From assembly GCF_020520425.1 (NCBI RefSeq), contig NC_079487.1, forward strand, positions 6,805,501-6,869,500: a stretch of 64,000 nt of DNA, written 5' to 3'. The notes beneath the pieces were generated by a model. It was not told the origin of the DNA and made no database searches. It worked only from the letters and a program-made list of their open reading frames with translations. Shown here piece after piece: positions 49,455 to 61,435 of the stretch (the stretch's first letter is position 1; the number at the start of each line of letters is the position of its first letter). Position numbers and translations under genes: made by a program. Source of the stretch: Spinacia oleracea. Taxonomy: Eukaryota > Streptophyta > Magnoliopsida > Caryophyllales > Amaranthaceae.

Positions 49455-49915
49455 GCATGCTGTGATGTGTGAGCAAACACATCACAGGGGTATTTTCGTA
49501 AATTTACACAAACATCAAACAAATTAGGAATATGACAAAATGAATAGGACAACCGGAAAATGACAAAATTAATAAATAAAAGAGAAGAAAATGACAGAAA
49601 AATAGGAGAGAGAAAGTGACATGAAGTACCACTTCTCTTTTACAATGTACCATTCTTTAAAAAACAAGTACCATTTTCTTTTAAAATGTACCATTCTTTA
49701 AAAAACAAGTACCATTTTTTAACAAAACACCATTTGTTTTTTACAAAATGCCATTCTTATTTAAAAAATACCATTTCAGTTCATTTTTTGTACCATTACA
49801 TCATTTGTTCGATCCATAATCGGTCCAAAAAAATATGACAGCAAGCAATTTTGTCTTTTCTCTATTTTGTCTCTTTGTTGGTGTTATGTTTTTGGTGATA
49901 CATCACAGCATGGGA
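49455..49915. mobile_element. MITE with CATGCTGTGATGT ends
   Basis: Inverted ends CATGCTGTGATGTGT and CATGCTGTGATGTAT enclose ~455 bp. Interior (49,625-49,790) has short tandem repeats of tacattc/ taccattctttaaaaaac type. Target duplication not resolved. Confidence 0.65.
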
Positions 49916-50024
49916 TTTTTACTTCCTCGATTTTCGAGAGCCGGTATTGGAAGCTCTTAAAGTTGAGGGGAGTGCATCCATTGGCCATATAAGGTTGTTT
50001 CTGAACCATGCACCCACTAGTTGG

Positions 50025-50694
50025 CAGGCCCGGCCCTGGGGGTTGAATTGAGGGGCGGCCGCCCAGGGCCCCCGACGACAAAGGGCCCCAAAATATACAA
50101 CAGTCTTATACGTTAAATTAATTATAAACACAAATATTAACCATAAAATGCTAGTGGCTAGTTGGTTGAATCCTATTAAGTGTCTCCCAAACAACAGGGG
50201 TTCAAAACCCAATAGCTGAAATTTTGTTAATATTTTTTGGACGTTTTGATTGTCTCTGTTTATTTTGATATTAATCCTCTTCTGATTGTCTCTGTTTATT
50301 TTGATATTAATCCTCTTCTTCTTTAAATGGACTTATTTTTATGGGTTATCTAAACAAAATATTTATGTGCAATTTTTTTAAAACATTGTGTCATTAAGAA
50401 ATACGTAGTACGTGCAAATTTTTAAACATTGTGTCACTAAGAAATACGTAGTACGTAGTAAGTATTATTTGTATACTTTATTTTGCATAACTAATTGTTT
50501 TATGGCATTGTATATTCATATATGTTGTTAAATATGGTTCAAATATTTAAAGGAGAAATAAATATACTCGAAATGCCATATGTAATATGTACATACGGTG
50601 GATATTTTAAGACCTCGCACCATATATAAGGGCCCCCTTGAGACCCCCTTATCGTGATTCGCCCTGGGCCCCTAAAATGTCAGGACCGGCCCTG
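50025..50694. mobile_element. Non-autonomous hAT element with perfect 8-bp target duplication
   Basis: Ends CAGGCCCGGCCCTG and (reverse complement) CAGGGCCGGTCCTG, flanked on both sides by ctagttgg (50,017-50,024 and 50,695-50,702). The CAGGGCCGG end and 8-bp duplication are diagnostic of hAT. 670 bp, subterminal gggccc-rich, no transposase. Confidence 0.9.
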
Positions 50695-51850
50695 CTAGTT
50701 GGTCACATCAGAGGTCAAAATGACATTGATTCAACAAGTTGGTTTTTGTAAGAAAACTGACTAAAATGTCATATATGAGTCAAAGTAGATAATTCTAAAT
50801 CATGGGGTACGTCCATGGAAATCATCACGACCTTTAACATTTTTGGTCCGTAAAATTCTCAATTTTCCAAATATGAAGGCGTGTATGTTCTATTCAACTT
50901 ATAAAATCATCAATTATCCGAACTTAACTTAACTTATAGGATCTTTAGGACTTATAGGAACTTATAAGACTTTATAGGACCTTATAAGATGTTATTAGAC
51001 CTTATTTAAATTTCGAAAAAAAATATATAAATTTGTATTAAATTAGAAGATTATTTCTAAATTTTTTGCCGTTAGAATATTTATAAATGTTAATTGCAAA
51101 TATTAATAACTAAATAAAATAAAATAAAGTACTAATTATTTATTTCTTATATTAAAAAATTATGTCTTTTATGGTTATTGTTAACAATACGAGCATAAAT
51201 TATTACTCCGTATTATACTTTATTTTTAAAATTTAAGTTCGAATCATACTTAAAAATCACACCTTATTCAAGGCGTTTGTAAAATATTTGTGATTAGCTC
51301 TTTTTATTAGAATTGAAAACAAGGCAGACAAGAGACAATCTTAATCATCTTTTTAGAATGGATTACGATGACCCGTGACTACGAATAAAAATTTGAGAAT
51401 AAAAAGTACAATGAAAATGCAGTTATGCACCCATGTCTCAAATCACTCCAGCCCCAAATCCACATAAATTGTTGAATAGACCACAAAAATAGACGATTAA
51501 TCGAACAATAAATGATACACTCTCTATTCGATCTCATGAAGAAACCGACACCAAAACCAAACCTCTAACTACCTAAACTAGATCTGGAACTAATAAAACA
51601 ACTAATAATATGTACAAATTAAAGTAATCAATTTAGACCAGTTTGAAGATTTTCAGGGTTGGTCTTAAAAACTCCCAAAATTATGGAGAATGCTTCTGGG
51701 TCATATAAGGTTTTTTAGAATCATAAATACCAACTATTTGGTCATTTAATTTAGGACCGACACTTTGATTAAACAAAATGAGTTTTGAAAGAAAAAAATG
51801 GTTAAAATGTCATTTTAAAGTCGACGTACGTAGATAATTCTAACAACCAA

Positions 51851-53282
51851 ATATGTCTCTCAAGGCCTTATAAGGTCAAATGGAAAGCAATTATTCCTTC
51901 TTTCCGAGTAGCCAAATGCCACGTCATCTAATAAGTGACGTGCATGCATGTACTAATGAGATTCCCACTTGTCCCTGTATGCTATCCAGCGAAACCACAA
52001 CCAAAGGAACAAGCTTGGCATAATCAACAAACAGGGAAAGAAGATCTAGTTAAGCTTGACTATAGTCTGACTTTGTGAAATGACTTGAGAGGTGTAGCAC
52101 TAGTGGGAGTTTCGACACACTTAAACTACCACAACCTTTAACTTTATTTTGCTTACTCCGCAAGTCGGAAGCGAGGCAACCCTTCTTTCTAGACCTAAAT
52201 CCCCCTTTGCAGGCCTATACGAGAAGTTGACCTTGCCATATGGGGAGTTTGGTTGAGGCAACACATTTGTTAAAAGATATCGCATGTATATTAATTATGA
52301 TGAGCTCAATGAGGATATAAATCTTGTGTGGAATAAAAGGTTAAGCCCGTTTGATTCTAATTTTCAGTACGAATACAAATCATGAAAGTGTAGCCTAATA
52401 ATCCTTTAAGTGTTCTGAATTTAAAGCTAGATATGTCAAAAACGTTATCACATGACTTGTGATAACCAATTGTTCGTAGCGATGTTGATTTTTGACCCTT
52501 CGATGTCGACTCTTCTTATCATTGTGAAACAAAATTCACGAAGTGTTAGGAATGTTACACACTAATAGGGAGTATGAGTTGGGTTTACCTGTTGTGAGAC
52601 AAGTTAGTTTTACCCTACTAATAATGTCACAATGGTAACCCAACCTAATACGAGAGGCGATGATTCACACAATTGGTCGGAATCCATAGCAAAAGCGACG
52701 CTTGCACCCACCGCCCCATTATCGTCCTACAATAGCGACTTCGACCCGCAAGGATATGTGTCGTAGGCTAAGCCAATGTGGTTGATGCGCCGTGTGAGCC
52801 GCTTTGAAGTACAATTTTTACCAAGCGGCGGGTTGAATATTTGCAAACGACTTAAATACGAGCAGAGTAGTCTTGCTGCCAGAATCTATCGAGATTCAGC
52901 CACATGTCAATTTAATTCATCCCTCCCTCACTTAAACCCCGGAACACCTAGACATTGCTAATAGAGGACCCATTTTAATTTTTCCGGTAACAAATGTTTT
53001 TTTGATGGTTCAAGCTGCAACGAAAGGAAGTAACTTTTGTAGACTTTATATGAAGCAATCTGTAGATGTTTCTGGTTAATCTACTCCCACTTGCATAAGT
53101 TAAAACAATGATCTGTTTTGGGTTGGAACAAATTAACTTCTAGTCCAAAGATACAAGGTTAAAGATAACGCATGTTTTGTCTCGACTCAAACAAATGTCA
53201 TTATCATCCGATCTGTAAAACAATCTAAATTCACCTGCCTTGGATTCATTTTAGGAAATAGAAAATGACGGGATTTAACCTG
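51851..53282. other. Stretch without recognised gene
   Basis: About 1.4 kb of intergenic DNA. A short GC-richer patch (52,640-52,940) includes a 61-codon chance frame, but neither strand gives a recognisable protein. No repeats or element ends recognised. Confidence 0.4.
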
Positions 53283-53405
53283 CTTTTTTTTGTTGTTATT
53301 GTTGGTGTGCGAATCGGCTTATAAATTACAGATGAAAAGAGGGAATTTGAACTTGTAACCTATCATATTCTCTTAATCCTTACCACCAGACCAAAACATC
53401 ATTTG
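53283..53405 (-). mobile_element. tRNA-derived SINE (minus strand)
   Basis: Read on the minus strand: ggtctggtggtaaggatt (A-box-like), then aagttcaaattcc (B-box-like), ending in caacaataacaacaaaaaaa. The box spacing and A-rich tail fit a short plant SINE. Target duplication not found, so ends are approximate. Confidence 0.6.
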
Positions 53406-53929
53406 GTGGTGCTTCTATATCGGAATATTTGTCATTACTACTTATTCCACATGAATGGAAATCATTGGCTTGAAAACTTTCTCATAGAGCAACTAAAAGT
53501 AAAAGGTTTACATGTTTGCCTTAACATTTACTCTATCTAGTACATAGATGATTAAACTTGAGTACTATCAAACAAGAAGTTCCCTTAACCTTTACGCATT
53601 TCAACAGTTGAGCTAGTTGATGCGAAATAGATTGGTTCATGAATCTCGAGCACAATTCGTTACATCTATAACTACTGTTAAATTTACTTGTTTGCTACAG
53701 TATGAGATATGGATTTATCATATTTACTTTACCCCTAAACCGTTAAACATGTTCCTAGCTAGCAAGCAAGTGGTATCTAGAATTCATACTGCTAAGCTTA
53801 AACTATGCTATAAGTTGGTTCTTGCTTGGCTTTTGGCAACACTTATCCTGAAATCAAACAAATGAATCTTACACCTATCGTTCCAACTAATTGCTTAATC
53901 ATTTGCCATAACATGAGAAATGCCAATAG

Positions 53930-54260
53930 ACTCAACACAGCACCAACAATTGAGTATGTTATACCGGATGCAAAGAAAGGTTAAATAACGTAAATAAAGA
54001 ACACATAGATTTAAAGTGGTTCACAACAATGTGTTAGCTACGTCCACAGGCAGAGGGGAGGAAAGTTTTATTGATCTTGAGGAGTACAGATTACAAAATA
54101 CGACTAGGTTATGACCTAGAGAGTTTATATAGTACTCTCTAGACAGATGCGGAAAAACCCAGAAAATAGGCCCAAAACAGATAACCCTAGTCCAGAATAA
54201 CAAATATCGTAAAGTATTCGGTGGTTACAGTGACCGATTCAAGACATTATTCTAACAAGA
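53930..54260. mobile_element. Probable LTR remnant (Copia-like)
   Basis: Contains atttaaagtggttcacaaca and gtgttagctacgtccac, phrases I associate with plant Copia LTRs. No internal domain or matched partner LTR in the window. Low certainty. Confidence 0.3.
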
Positions 54261-54264
54261 GTCT

Positions 54265-54385
54265 ATTGACATTTCAGAATTGCAGGATTTGAACTTTGGA
54301 TATACTGTCAATGTCTTGGTATAACCATTGACCACAGACTGTAACACTGAGCTACTGAATCACTGATGCCCTCTTCATCCTATCA
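54265..54385 (-). mobile_element. Possible SINE fragment with B box
   Basis: On the minus strand a tggttataccaaga (A-box-like) is followed by aagttcaaatcctg (B-box consensus-like). Tail and duplications not seen. Confidence 0.35.
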
Positions 54386-54654
54386 GTTATCCTCATACAA
54401 CAATCCAATAATCCATCATCAAGGATTCAAGGGCAACACTTTTCAGCTTCTCTGAATCGAAAGCGGATAAAAGAAGATTGAACTTAAACCTTAGTTTCAA
54501 TCTACCAACAGAAATTACAGCAAAGTTACCATATGTTCATCACACCTAGCATCGCCATCCAGTAATTAAAATAAAAACACAAGTAAATGTTTAATTGCGT
54601 CAATCATGAGTAAAGTAATTAGTTAGAATTTCATCATTGATATAGTGATATCCC

Positions 54655-54722
54655 AACTACAACAACAACAAAACCTTAGTCCAAAATGATTTGGGGTAGG
54701 GCAGACTAACATGAATCATCGT
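54655..54722 (-). mobile_element. Au-like SINE 3' fragment
   Basis: On the minus strand the segment reads ccaaatcattttggactaag, then gttttgttgttgttgtag, the familiar 3' end of plant Au SINEs. Only the 3' end is recognisable. Confidence 0.45.
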
Positions 54723-54941
54723 AATGATATAGTGATATATCCCCATTTCACAAATTTCAATTAGTACTCTAATCCAAGATAAAATTTACTGCAAACAGAA
54801 ATAAAAATTGACTATCTAACACATTAATTTACTACTATCAATTACACAAAAGATGAGATTAGAAAAAAATCACAAAAAATTATAACAAATTTACCCTGAA
54901 AGTTTGATTCTTTTCTGGAGGGAGAAGAAACATGAAATATT

Positions 54942-55322
54942 TCAGTACATTCGAGCACATCTAGTGATAACACTACACCCCCTTCTGTATCTGTTAGCTG
55001 GGGTGGCCCCACAACTGTAATAAGAAGATCCTGGTGTAGAACATGGCACAACATCTCTTTTCAATGTTTCATAGCTTATATATTTCCTCTGCATACTCAG
55101 AATCCTCCTGTTTATCTCTGAATCAACCTCAAATTCTTCTGCCATGGCAGCAGCAGATAATTCAGCAGAGCAATTTCCCAGCTTTTCATCACAAACCCTT
55201 GTCAAAATTTCACCATTTGTTGAATTTAAGGTCAAATCTGAATACCCATTTGAGAATTTGAGGTGGGTTTGTAAGATCACAAGTAGTAAAACCAGGAATG
55301 GGAGTCTGATTGTTATGAGCAT
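54942..55322 (-). CDS. RALF: RALF (rapid alkalinization factor) preproprotein
   Basis: Intronless frame of 126 residues on the minus strand. Residues 1-26 form a hydrophobic signal peptide (RLPFLVLLLVILQTHLKFS). The propeptide is acidic and ends in the dibasic site NRRIL (71-75), recognised in this family by a subtilase such as S1P. The mature peptide has YISYETL (81-87), the receptor-binding signature, and four cysteines, C94, C104, C116 and C122, in the family spacing, plus the RYRRGCS segment. RALF peptides are secreted and bind FERONIA-type receptor kinases and LLG co-receptors, raising apoplastic pH and controlling growth and immunity. All expected residues are present; closest by memory to the RALF1/22/23/33 group. 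It is transcribed away from a 41-bp tandem repeat ~370 bp upstream. Confidence 0.93.
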   Translation of the reverse strand: MLITIRLPFLVLLLVILQTHLKFSNGYSDLTLNSTNGEILTRVCDEKLGNCSAELSAAAMAEEFEVDSEINRRILSMQRKYISYETLKRDVVPCSTPGSSYYSCGATPANRYRRGCSVITRCARMY

Positions 55323-55690
55323 TGCTAAATTGGGATTTTGTTTCTGGGAGGTTTTTTTTTTGATGAGTGTGAATTGTTTTTGTTTTTATTTAAGGGGTTT
55401 TTTTGTTGTAGTTTTTGGAATTTTGGGTTCACAAGAATTGGTTTTTACCTAAGTTGAGATTGTGAGTCAATAAATATGGTAAGGGTCACGGTCTGAACTA
55501 GTGGTCCACTGATGAGAGAGATACTAATGTTTGCTTATTGTAGCGTCATAAATTGATATGGTTAGATGGGGCCAACCACCCAAGTAGCCAACCCAAAGGA
55601 TATGCCATGATGACATTTCATCCCAAACCCTTTTTGGTAGACCATACTCACCATAGGACGATGAATGATAAATCTATACGGATGTTAAGC

Positions 55691-55880
55691 GTGCTATTAG
55701 CATTTTCTAACATTTTAAAGTGTTATTATGTGTGCTATTAGCATTTTCCAATATTTTAAAGTGTTATTATGTGTGTTATTAGCATTTTCTAACATTTTAA
55801 AGTGTTATTACGCGTACTATTAGCATTTTCTAACATTTTAAAGTGTTATTATGCGTGCTATTAGCATTTTCTAACATTTA
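55691..55880. repeat. 41-bp tandem repeat, about 4.5 copies
   Basis: The phrase gtgctattagcattttctaa, followed by cattttaaagtgttattatgt, starts at 55,691, 55,732, 55,773, 55,814 and 55,855, exactly 41 bp apart, with few substitutions. It lies ~370 bp upstream of the RALF start codon and ~1.2 kb beyond the HSF stop. Confidence 0.95.
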
Positions 55881-57093
55881 TTTTCCCCCGTACTATTTAT
55901 CATTTCTTAACTAGATTAATAAGTAAAGTGTTAAGTATGCTTTTAGCATTTCTTTTAACATTTAAAGTGTTAGGAATATCGTCTTTCAATTGGAATGCTT
56001 GATGACTCGGTTCTACGAAGTATATTATTTTTGGCACTTGTTTCAATTGGATGCTTGATGACTTGGTTTAAGTGTGAATGCTATGAGATTTTGTATTTCC
56101 AATGTTGGGAATTGTTGCTTAAGATCTGTCTTGATCACTTAATGAGCGGATTGGTCCATTGACCATGATCTTAGTGTAGTAATTACAGCTCCACTAGACA
56201 CTGGTCACCATAACAGGGGATGGCATAGGAAACCAAAGGTACCCATTAATAAAAAACAAGTGATCGGATATACTATTATCCATTCCAAAATAATTGTAGT
56301 TTTAACATTTACACAGTATATGGGTAAAAAAATGACAAGTTATAACTAAAATCATTAATTAAATGCATCAATTTGACGCGTACACGAGAAATGCACCCTT
56401 AAAAAGGGACAAAGGGTTGTGGTCAGCCACTCCAGGTGAGGGCAATGTTTTAGGCAATTCAAGAGTTATAAGATACATGAAATAATTTGTTGCAACTTAA
56501 ATCACAATTAAGTGTGGGAACAGAGGTAATCCACTAAATGTTTTCCATATGCAAAATATTAGTGGTACAAATATCAGAATCAGATCAGAGAGATTGGTTT
56601 TAGGGAACTCCATTTGCAATAAAAGTCAACAGACAACCTAACAGGTGAGAAGATAGACAATGATGAGAGAGAAATTGCCCCTCATGTTTGACTAAACTCA
56701 GTGGCTCATTACCTGATGAACACCATCATACTCCTCCATCAGTGCCAGTACAACTTAATGACAAAATACAAAAAGGAAATACTAGAAACAGAGGGGAAAA
56801 AAAGCATTTTTTGGCAGCTACTGTATTTTGAAAATTGGCCAAAACTGTATGAAGACTAGTGTGGCTGAGGCCTTGTTACACTCGTGAGTCGTGAGCCTAC
56901 TGCTTTGCTTAGGTTCCGATACAAGTTAAAATCACGCACTAAGAGAAGACAAGACGATCAGGTTTCAGCATAATATTAGATTATCATCAACAAAATAGTA
57001 CAATATAGAAATGTCTTGTTAATCAAACAGCCTCGGAAAACTTGTTAAATCCTATGTACAAATCCTATTCATAATATACAGGTAAATTGCAGC
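55881..57093. other. Intergenic region between RALF and HSFA5
   Basis: About 1.2 kb. Includes degenerate continuations of the taacattt motif (to 55,980), a repeated attggatgcttgatgac phrase (about 55,990 and 56,048), and the 3' untranslated region of the heat-shock factor gene on its right side. No gene seen. Confidence 0.4.
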
Positions 57094-59814
57094 TCAAAGA
57101 GTGAGCTTACCCAAGTTCTTTGCATTTCTGGACATTCCATGACTTGACCCTCTGTCTTCTTGCTCTTCGCCAGGTAGAGCCCTATAACACGAAGAAGCCT
57201 CTTCTGTATCTGAGGCTCCTGGCCTTTCAGTCAAAAACTGCTCCCAAAAAACATCATTTACTCGCGCAGGAGCAGCAGCTGGAGTATGATCCTTGTTATT
57301 ACTCCGAGTCTCTGGTGATGATGACGAATTTCCAACTTTACTAATCGGATGATTGTTCTTTGAACTCGCTCCGAGTCCATCTCTATTACTACCATTGGCA
57401 TCAGGTTTTGTCGTCCCTTGAGATCCACTAGCGACCACGTCCATATGGATTGCTCTATTTGAATAGGCATTTTGATTGGGTGGTTGTACAGGGGAAGATG
57501 CCAATGAAAGATTCAACTGGCAACATATCTGCCCTTCACATTCTTCTGCTGACACCAAGTTTTGCTGCAAAGATGGTAATAATCCGGGACAATCTTTTAC
57601 AACTTTGTCAGACAATGAAGCATCCATCTTAAATCCTAAGCATGCTCTTGCTTCTGACAGATCTAATGTTTCCGTAGCAAATGGCAAGGTACATATACCC
57701 AATTCTGCATCTTTTGGGTCTGTCCCAGATGATCTCCTTGTTGGACTAGCCCAGTCTTCATTTGAGCTATTTGTGCTATTTGAGATCAAATTCATGTTGG
57801 AAACAGCGGTTGACAACTCCAGTTTAAGTTTATTGGCCAAATCTTGCTGATAAATGCTTGCAAACTCTGGTCTGCAATAGCTTTGGTTGTCCCCTAAATT
57901 ATTCTCCACTGCTGGAAGGAAGAAATCAGATCGAGGCAATCGCCTCTTCTTGTTATACGCTGTGAGGTCCATAACTTCTATTTTTTGAGAAAGATGTTCA
58001 ACAAAAGCAACATTTTGAACTGCTTTCTGCAAGTAGGTAAGTAATTTCTCTTGCCTTTTCTCCATATCACATATACGCAGTGTAACGTCTTCAAGCTGTG
58101 ACTTTGCTGCACAATGGTGCATATTGAAACCTGAAACTTTTGTATCAAGCTCGTTTTTCTCACGGCTGAGCTTTTCTATCTCTTCCTCAAATGCTGCTCT
58201 CTCTGGATCTGGTGGAGGATGACTGTGGCTATGGATAGGCTTCCTGCGGTGAATATTCTTCAGGAGATGCTTCTTATCTTTAATAAATTCCTCGTTTGCA
58301 AATTCCCATCTTTCTGGGTCAATCTTCCGAAACCCCTGCCAAATAAATTCATGTTTCTTGTTCAGTCCATCTGACATGATTAAACAAGCCTCTAAGGCTC
58401 TAACCCATCAAAGATAATCGACATTATGTAATCGGAAAACACTTCCAGCATACACTAGTGGGGCTAGGCCATTTACCACATAGAATACTGAATAACAATA
58501 ACCCTGAAGCAGATTCAAACTATATGAATCATGAAATTCACAATTTAACTTCGCAGACTGACATTTCAAGAGAAAAGATGAGGGGTCATTCTCAGAACAG
58601 GCTACATCTAGTTTTGATTATGAGCAGTTAAGCAGCTCCTTAGATCCAACATAAACTAGACAGACTCTAATCACTAATAACTAACCAATCTCATTGTCAA
58701 AGATCCAGAATCTGTACAAGCTATCGAATTCTCATCTATCACAACCAAGTCGACCTTATCTTACCTTAGAGTCTCAAATATACAAACTCATAGAAAGCTG
58801 TTAAACTCTCATCGTTCACAACCATACCGACCCATAGCTCAGAGTCTCAAATATTAAAAAAAAAAAAAAACACAGAAAGAATGCCTCTCAGAAGGCACGT
58901 CCGAGGATCAAGCAGAGATGCAATCTACTTAATTTAGTGCATTCGATTACACAAACACTTGTCTAGTTGTTTTGATCCAGTCTCTAACAAAACTAATCCT
59001 AATTCAGTCTCTCCACAACAACTTACCTGAAATTCCAGGAGCCGGCGTAGTTATTAAACAGAACATATCAGAAGTTGAACTAATGCGACCTAAATCTCCA
59101 TTTATTCCCAAATTACAACCCCTAAATAAAAAAAACATAAAGCATGTCCGAGGATCAAACGGACGCAGTGTTAGCTCTACTATTGCAGAGATGCAATCTA
59201 ATTAATTTAGTACATTCGATTACACAAACCTACTAGTATAGTAGTTTTTATCCAGTTTCTAACAAAACTAAACCTAATTCAGTCTCTTCACAACAACTCA
59301 TCAGAAATTTCCGGAGCAGGCGCAATTATGATACAGAACTTATCAGAAGTCGAACTAATGCGACCTAAATCAGTCCATTTATTCCAAAATTAATCTCACA
59401 AACAAGCAAGTCCATAAATTCGCATCAATAACCTAACTTTGCAGTACAATTATATAATCAAAATTTACTATCATCAATATCATCATAAGAAACAGAACAA
59501 AAGTACTAATCACTAAAATTGAATCAAAAACCTAAAATTAAGCAAATTAATCAATACTTAGAGATGAAATGAAAGGATTAAGAGAGAATTACATAGGTAT
59601 TAAGCTGACGAATGAAGCTGGAGAAGTTGTTGTGCTTGAAGAAAGTAGGAAGCAAAAGCCTAGCAAATTCGGGAGGATTCCAGACGATGAAGCTGGCGTT
59701 TGAAGAGCTCCAAGATACGATATTGTCCGTCGATGAGTCGTCCACCATATCGTAAGTCTTCAACAGAAATGGCGCCGGACCTCCTCCACCGCCGCCGGAA
59801 GTAGAGGTTTCCAT
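57094..59814 (-). CDS. HSFA5: Heat stress transcription factor, class A5
   Basis: Two exons on the minus strand, 59,814-59,593 and 58,335-57,094 (stop TGA), split by a 1,257-bp GT-AG intron at the position usual for plant HSFs, inside the DNA-binding domain after RQLNTY. Product 487 residues (Arabidopsis HSFA5 about 466). Order: HSF DNA-binding domain, about 13-107 ([43 protein letters not shown]); [13 protein letters not shown] linker; HR-A/B oligomerisation coiled coil, about 117-191; nuclear localisation signal NKKRRLPR, 202-209; AHA activator motif [13 protein letters not shown], 435-447. It binds heat-shock elements in the nucleus; class A5 factors are known to bind and modulate HSFA4. 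The ATG at 59,814 gives METSTSGGG; the track upstream of it has no in-frame ATG. All domains are complete. Confidence 0.95.
58905..59395. repeat. ~205-bp direct duplication in HSFA5 intron
   Basis: 58,915-59,115 and 59,188-59,393 share gagatgcaatcta.ttaattt, cattcgattacacaaac, tctaacaaaacta, cacaacaact and gaactaatgcgacctaaat in the same order, with about 10-15% differences by eye. Confidence 0.8.
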
Positions 59815-60059
59815 GGCTGAACTTCGGAAGACTGGAAGGTCGAGGAGAGAGAGGGGGGTAAGAGAGAGAAAATGTGTGTGGGGGAGGGTGGTGGTTGAAA
59901 AGATGGTTTTTTTTTTACACTTTCCATGTTCAAACTTCAAAGCCGTCGATTTTGACTTCTGTTACAATTAAAGACAAATGGTGGATATCAATCTCAAAAA
60001 TCTCGATGAGATGTCAGTTGATTTTACAAATTTATACACAGTACTTCTTGTGTTTAGTA

Positions 60060-60325
60060 CTCCATCCCTCTGTCCCTTAATACTCGATCTGTTTTGATCG
60101 GATACGTTTGCCAATGCACAACTTTAACTACCAATTTCTTTAACTACATATTATAAAAACTTATAAAAATGTTAATATTTTGAAAATATATATTAAGATG
60201 AAGCCAACAATATATTATATATACTAACATTTGTTTTCATATACTATAAATAAAATAGGGTCAAAGTGAATTATGTGAATAGTGCAAAAAGTCAAAACAG
60301 GTCGAGTATTAAGGGACGGAGGGAG
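60060..60325. mobile_element. Stowaway-type MITE upstream of HSFA5
   Basis: Inverted ends CTCCATCCCTCTGTCCCTTA and CTCCCTCCGTCCCTTAATAC, with TA duplications at 60,058-60,059 and 60,326-60,327, 266 bp. It begins about 245 bp upstream of the HSFA5 start codon, so within or beside its promoter. Confidence 0.85.
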
Positions 60326-60327
60326 TA

Positions 60328-60665
60328 TATATCTCAATATTTGATTTTTACGCTATTCACATTATGATTTTTGTTCATTTTGTGTGATTCATCCATAAGA
60401 AAATTATAGTCATATAGGTCATATTAGATTCATACTGATCTATATTTTGTAAATATCAATTTTATATAACTTTATTTTTATATATAAGTCAGAGTAAGCT
60501 TTACATTAACAAAAAAAGGAGCACCACATTTACAACCTAGAGCCTAAACTTCAAGGCCAAGAACCTTCTAGGAAGGACCCTAGCCAGAGAAGCCAGGCTG
60601 AAAATAGAACATGGCAAGAAACCATGAAAAACAAACTACACAAACAGCTACACAAGTAATCTCTC
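60328..60665. other. Stretch without recognised gene
   Basis: AT-rich spacer, then (from about 60,480) what may be the 3' untranslated tail of the LINE fragment on the minus strand. Confidence 0.35.
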
Positions 60666-61435
60666 CTACCACCATTTTTGTACACTAATCTTTGGTATAC
60701 CTATACATTGTATTCTATCTATAACACTGTGTTTAACAAATTGAATTGTGTGTTGCACTGTGGGGACTTTGTTATTCCATATAGCTTCATTTCTGGCTCT
60801 CCAAATGGCATATACTATGGCATTGACAGCAACATACACCACACTCTTCTGAAACCGAATCCCCTTGCTCTTCCACTGGATCCACCTGATCAGACCCATG
60901 TAGTGAACAATATGACCTGGAATGCCAAGCCAACTCTTGACTCCCCAAAGGTAATTCATGTTGTAGCAGCAGTAAAAAAAGAGGTGAGGATGTGTTTCCT
61001 CGTGACTGACACAAATCAAGCAGATTGTGGTATCACAAATACCCATTCTTTGTAATCTAGGGCTTGTCCACAATCTGCCCTGCAACATAAGTCAACAAAT
61101 AACCCTATTCTTTGGAATAGAAGACATATTCCAGACAGCACAACACCATGGAGTTTTCTGATTAGGCACAACCATCTTTGATACACTTGTTGCACAGAAT
61201 ACTTAGGCAGTTGAGCAAAGCTTCTTTCATCATAATACAGTTTCAGTTGTTCCTTAACTTCACAGATCTTTCTCCAATACCACCCACTATCAACCTTAGG
61301 CTGATACCCCCACCAATTCTCACCTTTCACATAGATGGCATTAATCCATCTGACCCACAAGAGGTCTTGTTTTCTGGCTATTGCCCACATATATTTTCCC
61401 AAGGATGCAATGTTCCACACCTGCGCATTTCTAAT
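60660..61435 (-). pseudogene. LINE (non-LTR retrotransposon) 3' fragment, zf-RVT tail
   Basis: The minus strand reads WNIASLGKYMWAIARKQDLL, WVRWINAIYVKGENWWGYQP, then, across frameshifts, LQGRLWTSPRLQRMGICDTT ICLIC..EETHPHLFFYC and IVYAIWRARNEAIWNNK. This is the zinc-binding region (C..C..H..C, zf-RVT) that follows reverse transcriptase in plant LINEs. Only the C-terminal portion remains, in at least two frames, and its upstream part is cut by the LTR that begins at 61,436. Confidence 0.85.

Larger units (their letters stand above)
48236..51850. repeat. Old ~300-bp tandem repeat, three copies, broken by insertions
   Basis: Diverged copies of one unit occur at 48,236-48,428 plus 49,340-49,450, at 49,915-50,024 plus 50,695-50,890, and at 51,630-51,850. 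Shared phrases are ttggt(c)t..aa..ctc, catataagg/catgtaggg, gattcaacaa and aaatatgaaggc. Between and within the copies sit a Harbinger-like MITE, another MITE, a hAT MITE and an unassigned 730-bp stretch. Non-coding. Confidence 0.6.

Noticed and set aside
52776-52961. 61-codon frame in a GC-richer patch, considered as a gene fragment
   Set aside because: Neither strand gave a recognisable motif or splice-linked extension.
53283-53405. True tRNA gene on the minus strand
   Set aside because: Boxes A and B are present but no cloverleaf can be formed and an A-rich tail follows, so a SINE is the better explanation.
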